This document shows, one piece after another, positions 1 to 7,052 of a stretch of 15,709 nucleotides of DNA. Both the position numbers and the translations under genes were made by a program. The notes beneath the pieces were generated by a model, which saw nothing but the letters and a program-made list of their open reading frames with translations, was not told the origin of the DNA and did not search any database. Every line of letters starts with the position of its first letter. Position 1 is the stretch's first letter. This stretch comes from Candidatus Sphingobacterium stercoripullorum (lineage in GTDB: Bacteria > Bacteroidota > Bacteroidia > Sphingobacteriales > Sphingobacteriaceae), in the NCBI GenBank assembly GCA_019114715.1, contig DXEZ01000318.1, positions 1-15,709 on the forward strand, in the 5' to 3' direction.

Positions 1-82
1 CCGCTGCTTCTTGTAGTGTATAGGAACGATCAGCTTCGATCTTGGACAGTGCCAATTTTTGATTTTTCGTTAATTTTGCCAC
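1..82 (-). CDS. rplA: 50S ribosomal protein L1, N-terminal part (cut by left edge)
   Basis: Only the first 27 codons lie in the window. The reading frame starts with GTG at 82..80 and gives MAKLTKNQKLALSKIEAD, the typical N-terminus of Bacteroidota L1. An in-frame stop lies a few codons upstream, so no ATG start is available and GTG is the only sensible choice. The gene begins 25 nt after the rplK stop, the conserved L11-L1 pairing, and is almost certainly cotranscribed with rplK. L1 binds 23S rRNA at the E-site stalk and, in studied bacteria, represses its own L11-L1 message. The leader is too short here to judge whether such an operator exists. Confidence 0.93.
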   Translation of the reverse strand, partial: MAKLTKNQKLALSKIEADRSYTLQEAA

Positions 83-107
83 TTTTCTAAACTGATTTCC
101 TCGTTAA

Positions 108-551
108 CTAATTTTCCCAAGGTGCATTACCTTCTACAGTAATCCCCATACTACGTGCTGTTCCAGCTACCATTCGCATAGCAGACTCAACAGAAAACGC
201 ATTCAAATCCGTCATTTTTTCTTTAGCGATACCTTCGACTTGATCCCAAGTTACTTTCGCAACTTGTTTTCTGTTAGGCTCGCCTGAACCTAATTTCGCA
301 CCAGAAACCTCCTTCAACTGCACAGCAACTGGCGGAGTTTTGATAACGAAATCAAACGACTTATCTGAATAGACGGTAATTACTACAGGCAACACTTTTC
401 CTTGTTTGTCTTGCGTGCGGGCATTGAACTGCTTACAGAAATCCATAATATTAACTCCTTTAGCACCTAATGCAGGTCCTACCGGAGGTGATGGATTTGC
501 AGCACCGCCCCTAACTTGAAGTTTTACTAACGCACTGACTTCTTTTGCCAT
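108..551 (-). CDS. rplK: 50S ribosomal protein L11
   Basis: This is a full-length 147-residue L11. The N-terminal domain carries the proline-rich PSPPVGPALG segment (about residues 20-29) and GVNIMDFCKQFN. The C-terminal rRNA-binding domain ends in the family-typical SMGITVEG. L11 forms the base of the L7/L12 stalk on 23S rRNA, where elongation factors such as the neighbouring EF-Tu act. The gene lies directly upstream of rplA. It is separated from nusG by about 160 nt that hold a near-consensus Bacteroidota promoter, so L11-L1 can be transcribed independently of secE-nusG. Confidence 0.98.
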   Translation of the reverse strand: MAKEVSALVKLQVRGGAANPSPPVGPALGAKGVNIMDFCKQFNARTQDKQGKVLPVVITVYSDKSFDFVIKTPPVAVQLKEVSGAKLGSGEPNRKQVAKVTWDQVEGIAKEKMTDLNAFSVESAMRMVAGTARSMGITVEGNAPWEN

Positions 552-659
552 AGTGTAATTATTAATTTAAAATGTTTGTTAGTAAGTTGGAAGCAAATAA
601 CGTAACATTTAATATTCGTAAATAAACATCTATCTAAATAGAATATACTTAACGAGCGA

Positions 660-692
660 CAAAGATAGACAAATAATTTTAAATCTTCAAAA
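660..692 (-). promoter_or_regulatory. Bacteroidota-type promoter for rplK-rplA
   Basis: On the minus strand a TTTTG box (692..688) and a TATCTTTG box (667..660) are separated by exactly 20 nt. This matches the Bacteroidota primary sigma consensus TTTG-N19-21-TAnnTTTG. Transcription would start near 656, about 105 nt before the rplK ATG. I see no terminator between nusG and this promoter, so it probably adds to read-through rather than replacing it. Confidence 0.72.
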
Positions 693-711
693 TAAAGACA
701 AAACTATTTTT

Positions 712-1257
712 TTACTCTTTTTCGACTTGCATATAGTTAAGCTCTAAAGGAGTCTTACGACCGAAAACTTTAACCATAACAGTTAACTTTTTCTTATCCT
801 CATGAACCTCTTCTATTTCTCCGGTAAATCCGTTGAATGGACCATCATTAACCTTAACGCTCTCACCAACGTAATAAGGAACATTAATGACTTCGGCTTG
901 TTCAGCCATCTCATCAACCTTACCTAAAATACGATTAACTTCGGCTGGTCTTAAGGGAATTGGGTTTCCCTGATTATCACCTAAAAATCCAATAACGCTA
1001 TTAACGTTCTTTATAATGTGGGAAGTTTCTCCGCGTAAATCAGCTTCAATAAGCACATATCCAGGATAATAGTTACGCTCTTTAGCCACTTTTTTCCCAT
1101 CACGCATTTGGTAATACTTTTCCATAGGTATCAATACCTGAGGTACTAAATGCTCAATCCCTAAGTGCCTAATCTCCGCTTCAATATACTGCTTCACCTT
1201 CTTCTCCTTACCACTAACGGCCCTTACCACATACCAATTTAATCCTTCTTGTGCCAT
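712..1257 (-). CDS. nusG: Transcription termination/antitermination factor NusG
   Basis: The 181-residue protein has the two-domain NusG layout. The NGN domain (about residues 5-115, beginning NWYVVRAVSGKE and containing YYPGYVLIEADL) contacts the RNA polymerase clamp. The C-terminal KOW domain (about 127-181, with VKVNDGPFNGFTGEIEEV) contacts Rho or the NusE/S10 protein. The length is normal for the family. The gene starts 15 nt after the secE stop, the nearly universal secE-nusG pairing, and precedes rplK as in most bacteria. Confidence 0.98.
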   Translation of the reverse strand: MAQEGLNWYVVRAVSGKEKKVKQYIEAEIRHLGIEHLVPQVLIPMEKYYQMRDGKKVAKERNYYPGYVLIEADLRGETSHIIKNVNSVIGFLGDNQGNPIPLRPAEVNRILGKVDEMAEQAEVINVPYYVGESVKVNDGPFNGFTGEIEEVHEDKKKLTVMVKVFGRKTPLELNYMQVEKE

Positions 1258-1272
1258 AATATTACGTAGTTA

Positions 1273-1467
1273 CTACGATCCTATACCATATAACAGTTCC
1301 AAGACATTGCTAGATGCTTTATCCATTGCTAAGATTACCAAAGCAATAATTAAAGATGCAACTAACACAACTACTGCAGAGTTTTGTAACTGAGACCAGG
1401 TTGGCCAAGTTACCTTCTCGGACATCTCTGTATATGATCCTTTAAAAAATTCTAGAACCTTTGCCAT
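1273..1467 (-). CDS. secE: Preprotein translocase subunit SecE
   Basis: This is a short SecE of 64 residues with one C-terminal membrane segment (about residues 28-47, VVVLVASLIIALVILAM), preceded by an amphipathic stretch with the conserved KVTWPTWSQL. It is the clamp subunit of the SecYEG channel in the inner membrane. The open frame extends upstream to 1515, but that extension would translate most of the tRNA-Trp gene. The ATG at 1467, giving MAKVLEFFKGSY, is therefore the real start. It lies about 18 nt beyond the tRNA 3' end, so tRNA processing releases the secE-nusG message. Confidence 0.95.
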   Translation of the reverse strand: MAKVLEFFKGSYTEMSEKVTWPTWSQLQNSAVVVLVASLIIALVILAMDKASSNVLELLYGIGS

Positions 1468-1485
1468 ATAGCTTGATTTTACTTG

Positions 1486-1556
1486 CAGGGGTACAAGGAT
1501 TCGAACCCTGACCAACGGTTTTGGAGACCGCTATTCTACCATTAAACTATACCCCT
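1486..1556 (-). tRNA. tRNA-Trp (anticodon CCA)
   Basis: The minus strand folds as a full cloverleaf. The acceptor stem pairs AGGGGTA with TACCCCT, the D-arm region is AGTTTAATGGTAGA, the anticodon stem-loop is GCGGT-CTCCAAA-ACCGT with anticodon CCA, and the T-loop is GTTCGAA. The discriminator base is G. The 3' CCA is not encoded (the next bases are CAA). It lies between tuf and secE, a position for tRNA-Trp seen in many bacteria. Confidence 0.97.
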
Positions 1557-1583
1557 GTGAATGTTTTTTTATAATGAACGTTG

Positions 1584-1615
1584 CAAATATACCATAAAGT
1601 AAACACTACAGCAAA
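1584..1615 (-). promoter_or_regulatory. Bacteroidota-type promoter for tRNA-Trp-secE-nusG
   Basis: On the minus strand TTTG (1615..1612) and TATATTTG (1591..1584) are separated by 20 nt, an exact match to the Bacteroidota primary promoter consensus. The predicted start near 1580 lies about 24 nt before the tRNA-Trp 5' end. The site is just downstream of the tuf terminator, so it opens a new transcription unit. Confidence 0.72.
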
Positions 1616-1661
1616 TAAAAAAACGAAATTATTTTCTTATTATTTGATAGATAACTTTATA

Positions 1662-1699
1662 GAAAAAATAAGCTAATCGATTTACTCGACTAGCTTATT
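1662..1699 (-). terminator. Intrinsic terminator after tuf
   Basis: The minus-strand RNA can form a 14-bp stem (arms 1699..1686 and 1680..1667) around a 5-nt loop, followed by a run of U residues (1668..1663). One position is a G-U pair on this strand but an A-C mismatch on the other, so the structure is tuned for the minus-strand transcript. It lies 25 nt after the tuf stop codon. Confidence 0.85.
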
Positions 1700-1723
1700 C
1701 TATTTGCATATTTTCTTCTAAAA

Positions 1724-2911
1724 TTATGCAGTAATCTCAGTTACTTGACCTGCACCTACAGTTCTACCACCTTCACGAATCGCGAAACGTAGACCTTTTT
1801 CCATAGCAACAGGGCTAATTAATTTAACATTAATAGTAACGTTATCACCTGGCATAACCATTTCAGTTCCTTCTTCAAGAGTAATCTCTCCAGTAACGTC
1901 AGTCGTACGGAAGTAGAACTGAGGACGGTACTTGTTAAAGAATGGAGTGTGACGTCCACCTTCTTCTTTTGAAAGAACGTAAACTTCTGCTTTAAAATCA
2001 GCGTGAGGTGTTACTGAACCTGGCTTACAGATAACCATACCACGACGGATATCTTCTTTTTCAATACCACGTAACAATAAACCTACGTTATCACCAGCTT
2101 GACCAGTATCTAAGATCTTACGGAACATCTCAACTCCAGTCACAGTAGACTTTAAGTTTTCAGCACCCATACCTAAGATATCAACAGCATCACCTGTGTT
2201 AGTAGTACCTCTCTCAATACGACCAGTTGCAACAGTACCACGACCAGTGATCGAGAATACGTCCTCAACAGGCATCAAGAATGGAAGGTCTGTCAAACGT
2301 GGTGGAACTGGGATGTACTCATCTACTGCAGCCATAAGCTCCATGATTTTATCAACCCACTGCTGTTCACCGTTCAATGCACCTAATGCAGATCCTTGTA
2401 CAACAGGAATGTCGTCTCCTGGGAACTCGTAGAAAGATAACAATTCACGAATTTCCATTTCAACTAATTCAAGAAGCTCAGGGTCATCCACTAAGTCAAC
2501 TTTGTTCATGAAAACAACTAATGCTGGTACACCAACCTGACGTGCCAATAGAATGTGCTCACGAGTTTGTGGCATTGGACCGTCTGTTGCTGCAACAACT
2601 AGAATAGCTCCGTCCATTTGAGCAGCACCTGTAACCATGTTCTTTACATAGTCGGCGTGACCTGGACAGTCTACGTGCGCATAGTGACGATTAGCTGTTT
2701 CGTATTCTACGTGCGATGTATTAATAGTAATTCCACGCTCTTTCTCTTCTGGAGCAGAGTCAATAGAATCGTATGAACGGGCTTGTGTCAAGCCTGCATC
2801 AGATAATACTTTTGTAATAGCCGCAGTAGTCGTGGTCTTACCGTGGTCAACGTGACCGATAGTACCAATGTTTAAGTGTGGCTTACTGCGCTCAAATTTC
2901 TCTTTTGCCAT
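1724..2911 (-). CDS. tuf: Elongation factor Tu
   Basis: The full-length 395-residue EF-Tu delivers aminoacyl-tRNA to the ribosomal A site using GTP. The G motifs are all present: GHVDHGKT (19-26), RGITINT (59-65, switch I), DCPGHADY (81-88) and NKVD (136-139). Domains II and III follow and end in VGAGQVTEI. The start at 2911 gives the classic MAKEKFERSKPHLN. Only 55 nt separate it from tRNA-Thr(GGT) upstream, and no good promoter lies in that gap, so it is likely read from the tRNA cluster promoter. The cluster-tuf arrangement equals the E. coli tufB operon. Confidence 0.99.
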   Translation of the reverse strand: MAKEKFERSKPHLNIGTIGHVDHGKTTTTAAITKVLSDAGLTQARSYDSIDSAPEEKERGITINTSHVEYETANRHYAHVDCPGHADYVKNMVTGAAQMDGAILVVAATDGPMPQTREHILLARQVGVPALVVFMNKVDLVDDPELLELVEMEIRELLSFYEFPGDDIPVVQGSALGALNGEQQWVDKIMELMAAVDEYIPVPPRLTDLPFLMPVEDVFSITGRGTVATGRIERGTTNTGDAVDILGMGAENLKSTVTGVEMFRKILDTGQAGDNVGLLLRGIEKEDIRRGMVICKPGSVTPHADFKAEVYVLSKEEGGRHTPFFNKYRPQFYFRTTDVTGEITLEEGTEMVMPGDNVTINVKLISPVAMEKGLRFAIREGGRTVGAGQVTEITA

Positions 2912-2966
2912 TTTGTATCCGAATTAAAGTAAGTAATTTATTTAATCTTTTTAATTGTCACTTACG

Positions 2967-3038
<72 letters not shown>

Positions 3039-3111
3039 TGACAAATATAAAAATTTCGCTCTATTATCGCCTTAATTTAATAAAAATAAGGGAAATAGAA
3101 ACAAAATTTTG

Positions 3112-3184
3112 AGCGGAAGACGAGGTTCGAACTCGCGACCTATAGCTTGGAAGGCTATCGCTCTACCAACTGAGCTACTTCCGC
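3112..3184 (-). tRNA. tRNA-Gly (anticodon TCC)
   Basis: The cloverleaf on the minus strand has acceptor GCGGAAG/CTTCCGC, a D arm with GCTCAGTTGGTAGAGC, anticodon arm ATAGC-CTTCCAA-GCTAT (anticodon TCC) and T arm GCGAG-TTCGAAC-CTCGT. The discriminator is T and CCA is not encoded. It corresponds to E. coli glyT in position and anticodon. Confidence 0.97.
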
Positions 3185-3192
3185 TGATTGTG

Positions 3193-3273
3193 TGGAGGGA
3201 GAAGGATTCGAACCTTCGAAGCCGAAGCAACGGATTTACAGTCCGTCCCATTTGACCGCTCTGGAATCCCTCC
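3193..3273 (-). tRNA. tRNA-Tyr (anticodon GTA)
   Basis: This is an 81-nt class II tRNA on the minus strand. The acceptor stem is GGAGGGA/TCCCTCC, the anticodon arm is ACGGA-CTGTAAA-TCCGT (anticodon GTA), there is a long variable arm (TGCTTCGGCTTCG region), and the T loop is GTTCGAA. The discriminator is A and CCA is not encoded. Only 8 nt separate it from tRNA-Gly. It corresponds to E. coli tyrU. Confidence 0.97.
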
Positions 3274-3291
3274 TCACCACGATTTCTCGTG

Positions 3292-3367
<76 letters not shown>

Positions 3368-3502
3368 TAATTTTACTTATTTAAAGAACTTCTTTCGAAT
3401 CTTTGCGAGGCAAAGCTCGGTTTTATTTTTGAATTAAACAAACTTTATTTCTTTTTTTTATTCCTTAATCGCTAAGGCCTAAAATTCGTCTCTTCAGTGG
3501 TG

Positions 3503-3534
3503 CAAATATAGTCACTTGTTCGAATAAAATAAAA
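3503..3534 (-). promoter_or_regulatory. Probable promoter of the tRNA-Thr/Tyr/Gly/Thr-tuf unit
   Basis: TATATTTG (3510..3503, minus strand) is a perfect Bacteroidota -7 box. At the expected 20-nt spacing only TTTT is found, so the -33 box is one base off. A start near 3499 gives a leader of roughly 130 nt before the first tRNA. That leader contains a perfect 6-bp hairpin with a 3-nt loop (3401-3415) and no U-run after it. No other -7 box of this quality with a workable -33 lies upstream of the tRNAs. Confidence 0.5.
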
Positions 3535-3623
3535 ATTATACACTCTTTTTTTACATTATTAACGCATTACATTGAAATTCAAGCCAGTAAAATTCATTTC
3601 CTCAAATAAACCTAACGATTTTC

Positions 3624-3631
3624 TATCTTTG
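3624..3631 (+). promoter_or_regulatory. -7 box for the Omp85-like gene
   Basis: TATCTTTG on the plus strand is an exact -7 box ending 21 nt before the ATG at 3653, which would give a leader of about 18 nt. No TTTG is found at the matching -33 distance (the nearest is TTTC at 3597-3600, spacer 23), so strength is uncertain. Confidence 0.45.
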
Positions 3632-3652
3632 CACAATCTATTTTAAGGTATT

Positions 3653-4837
3653 ATGAAAATAATGATCAATAATCTGCTATATATATCAGTAAGTTTCTTA
3701 GTCTTTACAACAAGCTTGTGTAGTACAAACCAAGTAAAAGCCCAAGAGAAGAAGGGAGTCATCAACTATATAAAGGAACAATTCCTCAGTAACACACAGG
3801 ACTCTTCCAGAAAGTCAAGTGTAATCGTCGTGCCGGCATTAGGCTATTCCCAGGAGAAAGGACTTGAGTATGGTTTAGCTGGAACTTATAGTTTTTATAC
3901 TGATAAAAACAATAAAGATAGCCGGACATCCAATATCATGACATCTGCAACACTAACTACAAAGAAGCAAATGAACTATAAGCTGGAAGCAGATATATGG
4001 ACCAAGGATAATTTATGGCATTTAATCTCTGAGATTCGTTACCGAGACTGGCCTTATGATTTTTACGGTATAGGCACAAACACGTCCAGTAATACGAAAC
4101 AATTGATAAGCCATACACTGACTAAAATAAGTGTTGAAGCTGAAAGACGAGTTTTAAAAAACACCTATTTAGGTCTAAACACCTCATTTGAACACAATAA
4201 ATTCAATACGCAAGACGAGACAGGAGGTATCTACGATGATTTTGACAAGCTTGATCTCCTAGGTAAATATGGTGGTAGGTTTATGACTTTTGGTATATCA
4301 GCCCTATACGACAAAAGAGACCTAACAACATATACTACTCGTGGTTTTTACTCTCGCATAAAATACGCCTACGCTCCAAACATTTGGGGTGGAGAGAACT
4401 TCAACGGCTCACAATTCGATTTAGACATGCGGTATTTTTACAGCCCAATAAAACCTTTAACTATCGGCACCCAAGCCATATTTAGAAGCACCACTGGAAA
4501 ATCAACACCCTTTTACACTTTCCAGCAACTTGGGGGTGACATGATGATGAGAGGCTATTACTTGGGAAGATATTTGGATAAAAACTATACCGCATTACAA
4601 GCCGAAGCTAGGTATAGATTTATTCCAAGACTTGGAGCTGTTGCATTTGGATCTTTGGGATCCGTCTTTGGAAAGGCAGAAGGCTCTAGAGTAGTACCTG
4701 CAGCAGGTTTAGGATTAAGGTACTTCTACAGCCTGGAACATCTTGGAACATTACGAGTTGATTTTGCAATAGGTGAAAAACGTCCAGGCGAACCTAGGCA
4801 ACAAGGGTTTTACATCAGCATCAGTGAAGCTTTTTAA
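3653..4837 (+). CDS. Omp85-family outer-membrane barrel lacking POTRA domains
   Basis: The 394-residue protein starts with a Sec signal peptide (residues 1 to about 30, hydrophobic LLYISVSFLVFTTSL, likely cut after VKA). The rest is rich in alternating beta strands and ends in FYISISEAF, with the terminal Phe expected for BamA-dependent insertion. Residues 293-310 contain LGGDMMMRGYYLGRYLDK, which resembles the (V/L/M)RG(F/Y) loop-6 signature of Omp85 barrels (surface antigen/D15 domain). About 50 residues separate the signal peptide from the first strands, too few for even one POTRA domain, so this looks like the barrel-only Omp85 type common in Bacteroidota. Substrate and role are unknown. 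It stands alone on the plus strand, diverging from the tRNA cluster and converging on the next gene. Confidence 0.8.
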   Translation: MKIMINNLLYISVSFLVFTTSLCSTNQVKAQEKKGVINYIKEQFLSNTQDSSRKSSVIVVPALGYSQEKGLEYGLAGTYSFYTDKNNKDSRTSNIMTSATLTTKKQMNYKLEADIWTKDNLWHLISEIRYRDWPYDFYGIGTNTSSNTKQLISHTLTKISVEAERRVLKNTYLGLNTSFEHNKFNTQDETGGIYDDFDKLDLLGKYGGRFMTFGISALYDKRDLTTYTTRGFYSRIKYAYAPNIWGGENFNGSQFDLDMRYFYSPIKPLTIGTQAIFRSTTGKSTPFYTFQQLGGDMMMRGYYLGRYLDKNYTALQAEARYRFIPRLGAVAFGSLGSVFGKAEGSRVVPAAGLGLRYFYSLEHLGTLRVDFAIGEKRPGEPRQQGFYISISEAF

Positions 4838-4841
4838 TCCT

Positions 4842-5366
4842 TTACTTAAAAAAATACGGAAAGCGTAGTTTAAAGTGCTCCACTTGTTTTGTATCTTTTT
4901 GAATGAGGATTCCAAAATGAAACAAATCAATGGATAGAGAAACCGAGGGGTGCTCTTTTAAGTGTTGCCATTGTCTTTTTGTGATAGCTGAGCTATAAAT
5001 TCGTCCTATAAACACAGCGGAAAATGGCGAAGCAGCTAGACATACACTCAGAGCTTGATCAGTAGCATGCTCTATTGGTAGGTAAAAGGCTGATTTTCTA
5101 GCTTTAGATTTTTGGTATCCAATCTTGAAGGCATTCAAGCTATCCACCACCAATACGGATCGCATCCCCCAATGCTTAAGAATCCTTGATATTAGCCAGT
5201 TATAAGGCAGATTCAGACTGTTTGGCAACTCTTGCTTATTTCTATTGCTAATATTCGTCTTATTATACAAAACTTGCTCGGCCAAACTATATACGAAGGG
5301 TGAATGCGTGCCGTGCCTTGAATTTGCTGTAAGAAAGTGATGGACTAAATCAAAAATATAACGCAT
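4842..5366 (-). CDS. Reduced methyltransferase-like protein, probably without SAM site
   Basis: The 174-residue soluble protein has no signal peptide. Its N-terminus has SRHGTHSPFVYSL (16-28), and its C-terminus has SIDLFHFGILIQKD followed by EHFKLRF (144-168). From memory, both ends match a Bacteroidota family annotated as class I SAM-dependent methyltransferase, usually about 230-270 residues with HG(V/I)HSPFV at the start and a D-L-F-x-x-G-(I/V) tail. Here the middle is shorter, and the expected glycine-rich SAM loop is replaced by VLVVDSLNAFKIGYQKS (71-87). I also see no DGNH-type motif. It may be a degenerate paralogue or a family branch with another role. It ends 4 nt from the convergent Omp85-like gene. 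No good promoter was found in the 234-nt gap upstream. Confidence 0.6.
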   Translation of the reverse strand: MRYIFDLVHHFLTANSRHGTHSPFVYSLAEQVLYNKTNISNRNKQELPNSLNLPYNWLISRILKHWGMRSVLVVDSLNAFKIGYQKSKARKSAFYLPIEHATDQALSVCLAASPFSAVFIGRIYSSAITKRQWQHLKEHPSVSLSIDLFHFGILIQKDTKQVEHFKLRFPYFFK

Positions 5367-5557
5367 AAAACATTTTGTATATCAAGGGCTAAAATTTAAC
5401 ATTTCATTAATTACCGCCTATTCAATGCAACCATTCAATCGCAAGACACTATTAATCAACAACATAAAAACAACCCACTATTCATCTCATATATTGCAGT
5501 AGAATTTAAGTACCACGAAATTATAATATTTTTATGATTAACCTTTTATTAGCTCAC

Positions 5558-5565
5558 TAAATTTG
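5558..5565 (+). promoter_or_regulatory. -7 box for the AGCS symporter gene
   Basis: TAAATTTG on the plus strand fits TAnnTTTG exactly. The -33 region has only TTTATG (5531-5536), a weak match. The start would be near 5569, some 30 nt before the ATG at 5601. Confidence 0.42.
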
Positions 5566-5600
5566 TCTATTTTTCCAGAATAAACAACAGACTAATCTAC

Positions 5601-7052
5601 ATGAATGATATTATCGAAGGCGTTTATAACGTCATTTGGAGTGACATATTAGTATATTTTTGCTTAGGACTAGGCATTTATCTCACAATAAAATTCCGCT
5701 TCCCTCAGTTTTACTATTTCAAAGATATGATTCGTCTATTATTTGATGGTGAATCATCGGCAAAAGGGATTTCCTCTTTTCAAGCTTTTAGTATAGCAGT
5801 TTCAGGAAGAGTTGGTACTGGTAACATTGCCGGAGTAGCAACTGCCATTGCGATGGGCGGCCCAGGTGCCATCTTCTGGATGTGGCTAACGGCAATCTTA
5901 GGAAGTTCTACAGCAATTGCAGAAGCAACTCTGGGGCAAATGTATAAAGAGGTGAACAACGGTGAATATAGAGGGGGACCTGCATATTATATCCTGAAAG
6001 GATTAAAATCAAAAACCTTCGCATGGGCATTCGCGATAGTCACCATTGTTAGTACCGGATTTTTCTTACCCAGCATACAAAGTAATAGCATAGCCTTAGC
6101 AGTAGACACCGCTTTTAATGTTTCTCCAAATATTGTCGCGGTAATATTAACTGTATTTCTGGCCATAATTATCCTAGGTGGGGTTAAAAGAATCGGAATG
6201 GTAGCTGAATATATAGTGCCGATCATGGCAGGTATATACATCCTTATGGCCATCGTAATTATCGGGTTAAACGTAAGCAAAATACCAGAAGTATTCAGCT
6301 TAATCATAAACTCGGCATTTAACGTTAAGTCAGCATTTGGTGGCATTATCGGAATCGCCATTTCTTGGGGAGTTAAAAGAGGAATTTATAGTAACGAAGC
6401 AGGGCAAGGAACCGCTCCGCATGCAGCCTCTGCAGCGGAGGTCACCCACCCTTATAAACAAGGCTTAGTGCAGGGGTTCTCTGTATATGTAGACACTCTA
6501 CTAGTCTGTACAGCAACCGCTCTTATGATTTTGTTTACTGGACAGTATAACATCGAGAATCCAGAAGGTGGATTCTTAGTGCAGAACATCGCGCCCGAGA
6601 TCCAGTACGGCCCAGAGTTCACCCAGCTTGCTGTCGCACACCATTTCCCAATCATGGGTAAACCATTTATAGCTATAGCCTTATTTTTCTTCGCTTTTAC
6701 AACAATTATGGCCTACTACTATATTGCAGAGACCAACGTTAGTTTCGTTCTTCGCAAAAACAAAGGAAAAGCCTTGTATTGGGTATTAAGAATCTGCATT
6801 CTTTTATCTGTGTACCTAGGCTGTGTAATCACAGCAAAAACCGCTTGGACCTTAGGAGATATTGGAGTGGGCTTAATGGCGTGGCTTAATCTAATTGCAT
6901 TAGTTTTCCTTCACAAAAGGGTTTGGGTCGCACAAAAAGATTACAATGAGCAAAAGAGATTGGGTAAAAACCCTGTTTTCGATAGCGATAAATACGGGTT
7001 TAAGCACATGACATTTTGGAGTACTAAAGATAAGGACAAGCCCACTACCTGA
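5601..7052 (+). CDS. Alanine/glycine:cation symporter (AGCS family)
   Basis: The 483-residue polytopic inner-membrane protein has about ten hydrophobic segments and the AGCS hallmarks. These are SGRVGTGNIAGVATAIAMGG (68-87, substrate/Na+ site region), GGPAYYI (125-131), QSNSIA (150-155) and the long conserved block GVKRGIYSNEAGQGTAPHAA (257-276). The family imports alanine or glycine with Na+ or H+; which of these is used here cannot be read from the sequence. The length is normal. It lies alone on the plus strand. Its last 8 nt overlap the end of the convergent DUF2264 gene, leaving no room for a separate terminator. Confidence 0.95.
   Translation: MNDIIEGVYNVIWSDILVYFCLGLGIYLTIKFRFPQFYYFKDMIRLLFDGESSAKGISSFQAFSIAVSGRVGTGNIAGVATAIAMGGPGAIFWMWLTAILGSSTAIAEATLGQMYKEVNNGEYRGGPAYYILKGLKSKTFAWAFAIVTIVSTGFFLPSIQSNSIALAVDTAFNVSPNIVAVILTVFLAIIILGGVKRIGMVAEYIVPIMAGIYILMAIVIIGLNVSKIPEVFSLIINSAFNVKSAFGGIIGIAISWGVKRGIYSNEAGQGTAPHAASAAEVTHPYKQGLVQGFSVYVDTLLVCTATALMILFTGQYNIENPEGGFLVQNIAPEIQYGPEFTQLAVAHHFPIMGKPFIAIALFFFAFTTIMAYYYIAETNVSFVLRKNKGKALYWVLRICILLSVYLGCVITAKTAWTLGDIGVGLMAWLNLIALVFLHKRVWVAQKDYNEQKRLGKNPVFDSDKYGFKHMTFWSTKDKDKPTT

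Noticed and set aside
3042..3049. TATATTTG (minus strand) directly before tRNA-Thr(GGT), looking like a -7 box.
   Set aside because: No -33 match at 19-21 nt, and the start would fall on the first base of the tRNA; such AT-rich octamers are expected by chance here.
3401..3415. Perfect 6-bp hairpin in the tRNA-tuf leader as a terminator or riboswitch.
   Set aside because: No U-run follows on either relevant strand and it is too small for a known riboswitch; perhaps a processing site, but nothing shows this.
4830..4854. T-run/A-run inverted repeat between the convergent Omp85-like and methyltransferase-like genes as a bidirectional terminator.
   Set aside because: The stem is almost only A-T pairs and would be too weak to count as a clear terminator, although a minor role cannot be excluded.
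5987..6361. A 124-codon minus-strand frame inside the AGCS symporter gene.
   Set aside because: Hydrophobic antisense shadow of membrane-segment codons, fully inside a well-supported gene.
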